Source of the DNA: Thermoplasmata archaeon
GTDB taxonomy: Archaea; Thermoplasmatota; Penumbrarchaeia; JAEHCK01
Direction: 5' to 3'
Assembly (NCBI GenBank): GCA_020696345.1
Contig: JAEHCK010000017.1
Span: 1 to 54,351, forward strand
DNA length: 54,351 nt
Shown here: piece after piece, positions 24,395 to 31,883 of the stretch
Position numbering within the stretch: position 1 is the first letter of the stretch
Layout of the letters: each line of letters begins with the position of its first letter
Notes under the pieces: model-generated
Told to the model about the DNA's origin: nothing
The model's input: only the letters and a program-made list of their open reading frames with translations
Databases searched by the model: none
Program-made: the position numbers and the translations under genes

Positions 24395-24943
24395 TCATTC
24401 ATTTTCCGAATTACTTTTAACTTTTACAATTCCAGATTCCCTGATCGCTAATTTCCCTTTCAAATAAAGTATATACCCTCCAGCCTCTATGATCTCCAGC
24501 AGAAATTCCGGCAGCGGTTCGAATGTTGCGGTTTTCATGTTGGTGAGGTTTTTCAAGATCCCTTCATGGATATTGAGCTCCAGCTCATCACCGGGTTGTA
24601 TTATCTTGTAAGCTTCCGAGCTGGTTATTGCTGGTACACCTTGATTGATAATGTTTCTGTAGAATATTCTAGCAAAAGATGCGGCGATGACAGCCGAGAT
24701 ACCTGCATATTTCAAGGATATCGCTGCCTGTTCGCGGCTGGAGCCATTGCCAAAGTTCTCACCGGCCACGATCACATCTCCGTGCGAAACCATTCTACCG
24801 AACTCGGGGTCCACACCTGCCATTGCATGTTTTGCCATCTCGGCGGGGTCGGATGTTGTAAGATATTTGCCAGGATAGATCAGGTCGGTATTGATATTAT
24901 CTTCAAAGCACCAAGCATTTCCGATTATTCGACCAAGTGACAT
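24395..24943 (-). CDS. leuD: 3-isopropylmalate dehydratase small subunit (LeuD/HacB family)
   Basis: This is the swivelling small subunit of an aconitase-family hydro-lyase that isomerises 2-isopropylmalate in leucine synthesis. The related homoaconitase uses homocitrate-series acids. The 182-residue product has the substrate loop in NTDLIYPGKYLTTSDPAEMA and the core GENFGNGSSREQAAISLKYA with ASFARIFYRNIINQG. The loop is YLTT. In characterised archaeal enzymes YLRT has been linked to homoaconitase and YLV-type loops to isopropylmalate isomerase, so specificity is not settled. It lies 31 bp after leuC on the same strand and is surely co-transcribed. Its stop is immediately adjacent to the stop of the convergent ATPase gene. 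Confidence 0.92.
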   Translation of the reverse strand: MSLGRIIGNAWCFEDNINTDLIYPGKYLTTSDPAEMAKHAMAGVDPEFGRMVSHGDVIVAGENFGNGSSREQAAISLKYAGISAVIAASFARIFYRNIINQGVPAITSSEAYKIIQPGDELELNIHEGILKNLTNMKTATFEPLPEFLLEIIEAGGYILYLKGKLAIRESGIVKVKSNSENE

Positions 24944-24974
24944 GTTTTTATTACCTCTTGTGATATTGATTTAT

Positions 24975-26222
24975 TTAACAAACCCTAGGATCTGCAAGCT
25001 CTCCTTTCAATGCTGACACCGCAACCGTTGCAGGTGATGCAAGATAGATCTCTGCGCTGGTACTGCCCATTCGCCCTCGGAAGTTACGATTTGATGAGCT
25101 CAGCGCCACCTCACCGCTGCCGAGCACACCCTGGTGTGCACCCAGGCATGGACCACAGCCAGGATTTAGTATAAGCGCCCCTGCACGTACCAAACGCTCC
25201 AAGATACCCTCTTGTAATGCCTCCAAATACACATTTTGTGATATAGGGCACACCAACAGGCGTACATTATGATGCACGGTTTTACCATCCAGGATATCGG
25301 CCGCAACCCGGAGGTCATCTAAACGTCCATTTGTACATGAACCGATAAAGGCCTGATCAATGGCCACACCAACCACATCTGATATATCTTTAACATTATC
25401 CACGGCATGCGGGCAGGCGACCTGAGGTACAAGATCGGTTACATCGAACATCAGCTCCTGGTAGAATTGCGCGTTCTTGTCAGAATGCACGGGTTCTATC
25501 GATTCTTGAGTTCGAGGCTTGAGATATTCGATGGTCTTTTCATCGGCGCTGACGATCCCAGCCTTCGCACCGAGCTCGATGGCCATGTTACAAATGGTCA
25601 TGCGTTCAGAGATTGAAAATTGGTCGATAATATTACCATAGAATTCCAAAGCTTGATATGTGGCCCCCGATACGGACAGCTCACCGAGGATCTTCAAAAT
25701 TATATCCTTTGCGTAAACCTGGTTGGGTAATGAACCTTTGATGGTTACCTTAATGGTCTGGGGTACCTTCAACCACAGCTCACCGGTGGCCCAGATACCT
25801 GCCATCTCGCTTGCACCCACACCCGTGCCAAACGCACCCAGGGCTCCGTAGATCGTGGAATGCGAATCCGTACCGATGATCAGGTCACCGGGTAATATAT
25901 GCCCCAACTCGGTTAGGACCTGATGGCAGAGCCCAAGACGGATATCTAAAAAATTGTCAAGATCATGATTTGAGGCAAATTTGCGAATGGTCTGATGGGC
26001 TTCTGCTACTTCTATCGTGTTTGCCGGTATACGATGATCTATCGGTATAATGATCTTCTCCGAGTTCCAGACAGAGTTAATGCCTAATTCGTTGAAATAT
26101 TTAATGACCAGTGCGGAATTATCATGCGACATGGCCTTATCTACCTTGCAGATCACGATCTCGTTTGGCACAACATGCTCTTTGCCGCAGGTACGTGCTA
26201 GGATCTTCTCAGATATCGTCAT
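24975..26222 (-). CDS. leuC: 3-isopropylmalate dehydratase large subunit (LeuC/HacA family)
   Basis: The 415-residue large subunit carries the [4Fe-4S] cluster. The three cluster Cys are in FIGSCTNGRLDD and in LNPGCGPCLGAHQGVLGSGE, and the substrate-binding signature IIGTDSHSTIYGALGAFGTG is intact. Length fits the archaeal/HacA-type two-subunit enzymes (about 415-420 residues) rather than the longer bacterial LeuC. It is the first gene of a leuC-leuD operon. No other leucine-pathway gene is in the window. The 777-bp region upstream contains a structured element that may or may not be regulatory. Confidence 0.94.
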   Translation of the reverse strand: MTISEKILARTCGKEHVVPNEIVICKVDKAMSHDNSALVIKYFNELGINSVWNSEKIIIPIDHRIPANTIEVAEAHQTIRKFASNHDLDNFLDIRLGLCHQVLTELGHILPGDLIIGTDSHSTIYGALGAFGTGVGASEMAGIWATGELWLKVPQTIKVTIKGSLPNQVYAKDIILKILGELSVSGATYQALEFYGNIIDQFSISERMTICNMAIELGAKAGIVSADEKTIEYLKPRTQESIEPVHSDKNAQFYQELMFDVTDLVPQVACPHAVDNVKDISDVVGVAIDQAFIGSCTNGRLDDLRVAADILDGKTVHHNVRLLVCPISQNVYLEALQEGILERLVRAGALILNPGCGPCLGAHQGVLGSGEVALSSSNRNFRGRMGSTSAEIYLASPATVAVSALKGELADPRVC

Positions 26223-26505
26223 AGGTGCTGCCAGGCTATAGCTCCCCCTTGGATCTCAATTATTTATGAAGATATGATTCAATTAAAATATTTTAAGTTT
26301 TGCGTTTTATTTATGTGAAAGAAATAAATGAGGGACAAGGTGTCACTCTATAAAAATGCACAATACTCTCTTAGGGGGGGAGGCTTAGAGAACCTATCAG
26401 GGGATTATTGAGCTTGACCTTGACCCTCATATATATACTGACAAGGATTTTTACAACCCATCGGGGCGGTGGGTATCATCCCTCACCAGCATAATCGTGA
26501 GTTAA

Positions 26506-26602
26506 CTAAATTGCGAATGTTTGATTGAAGGGCCGGATTAAATCACCGCAATGAGCATCGAAGAATTCGAAACCAATCCTCTCTTCGTCCATGCCCTTCA
26601 AT
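26506..26602 (-). other. Structured region upstream of leuC: 10-bp inverted repeat with inner hairpin, and a 28-codon frame
   Basis: ATTGAAGGGC (26524) and GCCCTTCAAT (26593) are perfect inverted repeats enclosing ~59 bp. Inside is a second stem, CGAAGA/TCTTCG (26559 and 26582). On the minus strand an ATG at 26592 opens a 28-codon frame to a TAG at 26506 (peptide begins MDEERIGFEFFDAHCGD). It lies about 285 bp upstream of leuC in the leuC direction. It could be a leader RNA, a small RNA or a gene remnant. There is no leucine-codon run, so classical attenuation is not supported. The rest of the 26223-26999 gap shows no gene. Confidence 0.3.
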
Positions 26603-26843
26603 GAAATACTTTATTAATCCTCTACAATTACTTTTGCTGTAGCAATAGTTATGTATCTCATTATATATATATTTATGGTTTTGTTGTAATATTGCCGATC
26701 TTATCGAGGCCCGGTTCTACTATTACTCTAAACTGGCATATGCCAGAGCATTACATCGAGCAGGAATGAATGCAGCCGGTTAAGTTATTATTATCTCCAA
26801 TTTTTCGCACAATATTAATATTACGGATAAAGAATTGATCTGA

Positions 26844-26884
26844 ATCCAAAATTCAAAAAAAATCTAAAATTTTAAATCTCAAAA
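26844..26884. repeat. AT-rich heptamer-like run
   Basis: ATCCAAA, ATTCAAA, AAAAATC, TAAAATT, TTAAATC, TCAAAAG follow one another in 7-base steps. The low complexity of the sequence makes the phase less certain than at the other loci. It lies upstream of the GT-C-like membrane protein gene. Confidence 0.4.
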
Positions 26885-26999
26885 GATAATGATTAATAAA
26901 ACTTCAATTATAATTATATATACTTCTATCAATACCCTACTAATTATGAAGATCACAATAATAATTCTATTATCATAACCGTAATGGGGTTTTATTTCT

Positions 27000-28811
27000 A
27001 TGCGGAGGCTCAAGACCTGGGTTGTTTTTACCCTAATTTCGATAGTTCTTATTTCTATAATTATACGATTGATCAAATTATATGATTTCACACTTTGGGG
27101 TTCTGACTCTGGTGAGCATTATTTTTTACTCGATCAATTAAGAGAACTTGGTTACATCGAGTTAGATTACACGGGCTGGGGTTTTACATATCCATATTTT
27201 CCGGGGATGCATATTTTATCAACAGGCTTTGCAGAGTCAGCCGGAATTTCAACTTATCATGCACTCGTATTTGTCACACCAGTGGTGGCGGCATTATCTG
27301 TTCTGTTAATATTTTGCATTTCATATCGTATATTTCGTGATCCGCGCATTGGTCTGGTAGCCGCCGGTACTCTCGCAGTGGCGCTTCCACATGTCTATTC
27401 TTCATCACACCCAATGCCGGGCAGTCTGGGCGGGTTCTTATTACTGGGTTGCATATTGTTAATACTTAAATCTTATGACAATAAGAAATTCATTATCCCG
27501 TTGGGTCTTACCACAATTGCACTGGTCATTACACATCACTTGACAATATATTTTCTGATCATTACAGTGGCCGCAGTTATCATATTTTCCGAACTGCTTC
27601 ATCATCCCAAACTTAAAAAAGAGATATATTTGAACCGTACCAGATTGAATATGGGCTATCTAACGTTCCTGATCACAATTGCTTTGATATATTGGTTGTT
27701 CTACGCCGCCCCGTTCGGTGATAGGATACTATCTAAATTATTTACAAATTCCGAACGGTTCATCATACCCCTGGCATATCTTATGATCTGTATATTATGG
27801 TTTTTAATATATCTTCGGAGAAGGTCCAATTGGCATTTTCAACCCAGAATTCTATCTTCAAAACAGTTGATCTCACGCATCGTACTTTTCTTGGCCATAG
27901 GTATGTCGATAATACTCATTTCAATTTTAACCATTATCCCGGGTACCGATATTGAGATCGAGCCGATCGCGGTAGTATTTTTTATTCCAATAATATTGTT
28001 AATATCTGTTATTGCGGCCGCACCTGCATTTTGCCTGCATTATAAAAGCGGCATTATCGTTGTTGCCTGGTTGGGTGTAATACTTATGTCAATTCTATTT
28101 TCTGCTGCAACACAAAGCCAGGAATTATTGTTGTACCGTCATTTTCCATACGTCTTTGAACCGATCGCGATCTTAACCGGTGTGGGTGTGGTGAAATTAT
28201 TTGATATGTTCATGTTGGCGGGTAAAAAGGATTCGGGTTTTGTTTTGGACGAGCCGAATAGTGAACTGTTTGTCTCGGTAAATAACTCAACAAAAGATAC
28301 CGTTTTTCACTCACGCCCATCGTTTGCACTTCGACTGTGTGCCTCTTGCTTTGTTGCAATTTTAATAATTATATGCGGTGTTCTCTCATACCCGCCCTTG
28401 GAAGTTCTCGGCGGTTTTGAAGAGGGCACAACCGAGGATGAGTTCGATTCATGTTTATGGGCACGGGAGAATTTACCGGATGACTCCACCGTTGCGTCCG
28501 ATCATCGAATGAGTTCAATGCTGTTTGGTTTTGCAGGGCTTAACAGCACCTGGGAGTATGCGCCAACGGTATTGCACGGCGAGACGTTCGATGAAATGTC
28601 CAACGAGCTTTCTTCGGTCAGAATTCCCGCAGGTACGAAAACTATCGATTACATACTCATCACCGATAATATAAAACAAGGCGTCACATTGAAGCAATGG
28701 GAGAACGCACAACCGATGAGTGAACCAGCGGTGAAGAAATTTGATAGCAGCCAATTTGTCAAGTTATATGATAACGGTGATGCACAGTTTTACTATTGGG
28801 TTGACTATTAG
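27000..28811 (+). CDS. Polytopic membrane protein, probable GT-C-fold glycosyltransferase
   Basis: The 603-residue product has a TM helix at residues ~8-25, then a first outside loop with WGSDSGEHYFLLDQLRELGY. The acidic residues right after TM1 are where GT-C enzymes (AglB, PMT, GT39/ArnT) keep catalytic Asp. About ten further TM helices follow to residue ~470. The C-terminal ~130 residues are a soluble outside domain (CLWARENLPDDSTVASDHRM) as in several lipid-linked-sugar-dependent transferases. I infer transfer of a sugar from a polyprenyl carrier on the outer face; the family is not certain. It is monocistronic, and its 3' end abuts the AbiE module. Confidence 0.7.
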   Translation: MRRLKTWVVFTLISIVLISIIIRLIKLYDFTLWGSDSGEHYFLLDQLRELGYIELDYTGWGFTYPYFPGMHILSTGFAESAGISTYHALVFVTPVVAALSVLLIFCISYRIFRDPRIGLVAAGTLAVALPHVYSSSHPMPGSLGGFLLLGCILLILKSYDNKKFIIPLGLTTIALVITHHLTIYFLIITVAAVIIFSELLHHPKLKKEIYLNRTRLNMGYLTFLITIALIYWLFYAAPFGDRILSKLFTNSERFIIPLAYLMICILWFLIYLRRRSNWHFQPRILSSKQLISRIVLFLAIGMSIILISILTIIPGTDIEIEPIAVVFFIPIILLISVIAAAPAFCLHYKSGIIVVAWLGVILMSILFSAATQSQELLLYRHFPYVFEPIAILTGVGVVKLFDMFMLAGKKDSGFVLDEPNSELFVSVNNSTKDTVFHSRPSFALRLCASCFVAILIIICGVLSYPPLEVLGGFEEGTTEDEFDSCLWARENLPDDSTVASDHRMSSMLFGFAGLNSTWEYAPTVLHGETFDEMSNELSSVRIPAGTKTIDYILITDNIKQGVTLKQWENAQPMSEPAVKKFDSSQFVKLYDNGDAQFYYWVDY

Positions 28812-28881
28812 ATATGAGCGTAAACGAACAATTTGGGCGTAGGTTTTATAATATATTCAAATGGGCACCTTTCTTGTTTTT

Positions 28882-29811
28882 TCATTCTTCTTCATTTTTA
28901 AGTTCTGTTTGGAGTTGTTGTATTTGGGTGTGTATTCGTTTGATGTTTTTATGGAGATCTTTGGGCGGTTGGTGTATTAGAAGTTTTGTTTCTCTATCAG
29001 GGAGGTGGTCTAGGTCGGGGAGTGTGAGGGTTTCTAGGTTTTCTTTGTATCGATTATATAAGTCCAAGATGAATCTGGTCTTTCTTTTTATGGGATCTTT
29101 GTAGTCTGGTATGGTGTATCCATATTGTTTTTCTAAGGTATAGATGTCGATAGCATCTCTTAACTTGTAGACGATTCGAGTCATTATTGCCCGGACCTTG
29201 TCGGTGAATATCTCTCTGGGGTCGTAGCATTCGATGTTGATCGGGGTTTTATATTCATCCCATGATTCCCTATATAAGAACTGGAGTTCTTTGTTTTCCA
29301 TACCCTCTATGTAACTTTGTAAAATGGGGGTTTGGTAGGGATAGAGGGTTATGTCGACGAAGTTTATCTCCATTTTTATCTTTGCTGGGATGCCTAGCAA
29401 CTCGGAATTGTAGCCGAAAAAGAATCTGACCATTCTTCCCCCACTACCGATCTCAACCTGTGAAACATCTGTCTTGTCACCCTCGAACATAAGTCCCATA
29501 TTTTTTGCGATTTCCTTTAAATGATCTATTATGATCTCTATCTCTCTGGAGCACTGTTTCCTGGTCTGGCTGGGTGTCCGCTCTTCCCAAAGAGTTGTGT
29601 CTTTCCAGGTGAAGTCTATATCTTCAGAGAACCTATAGTATCCAGTATAGGCTTTGATGAGACAAGTCCCCCCTTTGAACAATAGTTTCTCTTGAAGATA
29701 ATCATCCTGAGTTATGTTGTGTAATAATCGGTGAAGATGGTAGTCTTTTTCTATTATGTCTAGCCGTCCTGGCTGGGTTAATTGGTTGAGCCTGTCGAAG
29801 AATTCCTTCAT
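28882..29811 (-). CDS. abiEii: AbiEii-type nucleotidyltransferase toxin
   Basis: The 309-residue protein is the toxin of a type IV toxin-antitoxin / abortive-infection pair. AbiEii proteins are DUF1814 nucleotidyltransferases that modify RNA ends. The signature is EKLLFKGGTCLIKAYTGYYR then FSEDIDFTW (about residues 42-70), giving the GG and D-x-D residues of the DNA polymerase-beta-like fold. Later conserved parts are ECYDPREIFTDKVRAIMTR and RDAIDIY. Its start overlaps the AbiEi stop by the 4-bp ATGA, so translation is coupled with antitoxin first. The insert has unusually low codon quality and sits just behind another gene's stop, which suggests horizontal arrival. Confidence 0.9.
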   Translation of the reverse strand: MKEFFDRLNQLTQPGRLDIIEKDYHLHRLLHNITQDDYLQEKLLFKGGTCLIKAYTGYYRFSEDIDFTWKDTTLWEERTPSQTRKQCSREIEIIIDHLKEIAKNMGLMFEGDKTDVSQVEIGSGGRMVRFFFGYNSELLGIPAKIKMEINFVDITLYPYQTPILQSYIEGMENKELQFLYRESWDEYKTPINIECYDPREIFTDKVRAIMTRIVYKLRDAIDIYTLEKQYGYTIPDYKDPIKRKTRFILDLYNRYKENLETLTLPDLDHLPDRETKLLIHQPPKDLHKNIKRIHTQIQQLQTELKNEEE

Positions 29812-30449
29812 AGAAATCCCACCACTTTTTCCTGAAACGAAGGAGGATACATGGACAGATATTCTTTTGCTTTTTCCGACTCGATCTTTTCCCTGTATTC
29901 CTTTATCGGCGAAAGAAACAACTCAGGGTTCTTTGAATCCAGATATCCATGATATGTTAGATCTAATATCGTTTTCTCGGGGTCGGAATATATTATCCTG
30001 TTCTTTGCAATTATCCCGTTATGAAAGTATTTTTCACTCCTTTTAAAGAACTGGAATCTTGTGCCAAGTATTTTTATTACCTTTGTAGTTCTATACGAAT
30101 CCGTCAGTACATAGTCGATTGTGAAATATTCGTGTGTCATGTTGTTCATTTTAAGGGCTGTCTCCAAACCAAAGTACCATTTCGCCACACCTTTTTTTTT
30201 GAGAGCCATGGCCACAATTTCGTAGATCGAGACATCATATGTTCCTCGCACTCGCTCATCGATGCTCTTTACATAAAAAAATCCCCGGAGAATCCTGGAT
30301 ATATATTCTTCTTCCTGGAGGTAGTAGATAGACCGTTCTTCATCCTTACCTAGTTTGTCTGCCAGTTCCTTTATCTCGCCAGATGTTACTATCTTTTTTT
30401 CTAGGATAAGCAAACGCTTCCAAATAAGTGAGGTTTTCATTTGCGTCAT
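29808..30449 (-). CDS. abiEi: AbiEi-type antitoxin / autorepressor
   Basis: The 213-residue protein begins with a winged-helix-like domain (IVTSGEIKELADKLGKDEER, YLQEEEYISRILRGFFYVKS) followed by the AbiEi C-terminal domain (VAKWYFGLETALKMNNMTHE, RIIYSDPEKTILDLTYHGYL). Known AbiEi proteins neutralise AbiEii without direct complex formation and repress their own promoter by binding inverted repeats. Matching that, a perfect 12-bp inverted repeat overlaps the start codon and ribosome binding site. Two ATGs are possible, 30449 and 30440. GGAGGT lies 3 bp before the first and 12 bp before the second, so the start is undecided. Confidence 0.9.
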   Translation of the reverse strand: MTQMKTSLIWKRLLILEKKIVTSGEIKELADKLGKDEERSIYYLQEEEYISRILRGFFYVKSIDERVRGTYDVSIYEIVAMALKKKGVAKWYFGLETALKMNNMTHEYFTIDYVLTDSYRTTKVIKILGTRFQFFKRSEKYFHNGIIAKNRIIYSDPEKTILDLTYHGYLDSKNPELFLSPIKEYREKIESEKAKEYLSMYPPSFQEKVVGFL

Positions 30450-30481
30450 AACCTCCGATATACTCTGTAGTTATGACGCAA
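30441..30481. promoter_or_regulatory. Perfect 12-bp inverted repeat, likely AbiEi operator
   Basis: TTGCGTCATAAC (30441-30452) and GTTATGACGCAA (30470-30481) are exact inverted copies with a 17-bp spacer. The left copy covers the abiEi start codon and the spacer contains its GGAGGT. An AT-rich candidate TATA element lies just beyond the right copy at about 30483-30492, so transcription would begin inside the palindrome. Binding here would block both transcription and translation of the operon. Confidence 0.75.
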
Positions 30482-30530
30482 TATCTATTTATTCCTTTCG
30501 CTGTTATTAAAAATTTTGGCTAGCTCCGGA

Positions 30531-31835
30531 TCAAATGTATATTTTTTGCTCTGGTGGATATGCTTTATATTCCAGTGTAATGTATTCTTCACCTATACTG
30601 ACCGACCCGCCTGAGCTGCCGCGGGTGTACTCCCATGCAAGGTAGCGGTCCTCCAAATGGCTCCGGGTCCACTCACCGGTATCAGGGTCAAGAGTGCCGC
30701 GTACACCATCATCGACCCATTCCGAGAATCGATTGGGGTCTCTGAATAAGAATATATCGTTAACGATATCAACCATGGGTGTAACGTGGTCAATATCCTT
30801 CCCCGATTGGTAACTGGTTGAATACGGTATGTATACATTTGCCCAGCCGTGCCCCTCCCAGACACGCATATTCGGGTCGTAAAGTGCGCCGATCTCCAGC
30901 ATTGCGGGTATACCTGCGGCACGGCATAATGAAATGAATAAGATCGATTGGTCATCGCAGTCGCCGCGTTTATCGCTAAGTGTCCCAGTACTCCATTTTG
31001 GATATGAACCGTATCTTTGTGAATCATCATACATTTGCTGCTCGTTCGGATAAACACAAGTTTCGTCGATATAATCATATATTGCATCCACTACCCGATA
31101 TACATTCAAATGCCCAATTTCGGATGCAGATATAGATGTGCTTGAGCTAATTAGATCACGTTCTACAAGAATATCTTTCAATAATTTTTGAATGGTCGGA
31201 TTACTTGGCTCGATCCGGTATTTATCGATATTACCGTCATTATCATCATCGACATCATCAATATCCTCGATACCATCCATATCGGAATCCACAGCCTCTT
31301 CATCATTATAGTTATCCACCGGCCACTGGTCGCCGCCCCAACGACTTAGATATCTATCATCAATATCTCTAATTTTACCCGATTTTGTGATACTGATATC
31401 CCACTCGATCTTGGCATTCTTGAAATGATACACGATTGCAATTTCATGTTTTTCACTTTTCAAAGTATTATGCCATATCCACTGCTTCTCCTCGACACCT
31501 TCGCCAGTCACTGGTCCAGGCTTAGAGAACTCCACTTGACTCAATGTTTGCGCTTCCATACCGTCTATCTCCAAGTCCTGTGGAATAGGCAGATAAAGGG
31601 TATATTCCAATTCACCGTCGCTCTCGATAGTTAAAATACGTTCCACCGAGAAATCCACTTTATCCGGGACCTCCTGATATTTATAAAGTCCGGCTTTAAG
31701 ATATTCATAAAAATCCTCGCGATATGGTTGGGCTTGGGGCAATATGAGGAACGCCACGATCAGGACAATGAAAATTACACGGAAAGCGATGCTGGCAGCA
31801 GTGCCACCGCTTGAATCGCCTTTGAGTTCTCGCAT
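30531..31835 (-). CDS. Membrane-anchored transglutaminase-like cysteine protease-fold protein
   Basis: The 434-residue product has one TM/signal helix (~residues 18-36), so the bulk should face outside. A beta-rich domain follows (~50-160), then a Ca-binding-type acidic loop DSDMDGIEDIDDVDDDNDGN (~205-224). A transglutaminase-like domain comes next, with Cys in KRGDCDDQSILFISLCRAAG, His in WEGHGWANVYIPYS and Asp in TPMVDIVNDI, the expected Cys-His-Asp triad. Substrates in archaea are unknown; peptide cleavage or cross-linking of surface proteins are both possible. It lies 48 bp after the DUF2070 gene on the same strand, so the two are probably one operon. Confidence 0.85.
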   Translation of the reverse strand: MRELKGDSSGGTAASIAFRVIFIVLIVAFLILPQAQPYREDFYEYLKAGLYKYQEVPDKVDFSVERILTIESDGELEYTLYLPIPQDLEIDGMEAQTLSQVEFSKPGPVTGEGVEEKQWIWHNTLKSEKHEIAIVYHFKNAKIEWDISITKSGKIRDIDDRYLSRWGGDQWPVDNYNDEEAVDSDMDGIEDIDDVDDDNDGNIDKYRIEPSNPTIQKLLKDILVERDLISSSTSISASEIGHLNVYRVVDAIYDYIDETCVYPNEQQMYDDSQRYGSYPKWSTGTLSDKRGDCDDQSILFISLCRAAGIPAMLEIGALYDPNMRVWEGHGWANVYIPYSTSYQSGKDIDHVTPMVDIVNDIFLFRDPNRFSEWVDDGVRGTLDPDTGEWTRSHLEDRYLAWEYTRGSSGGSVSIGEEYITLEYKAYPPEQKIYI

Positions 31836-31883
31836 AAAGGATAATAATCAATCCAAGAACATAAAGTTTTCTATTATTCAGCG

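Noticed and set aside
26520..26605. tRNA-like or hammerhead-like RNA
   Set aside because: The stems do not fit a cloverleaf (no matching T or anticodon arm) and the CUGAUGA core of hammerheads is absent.
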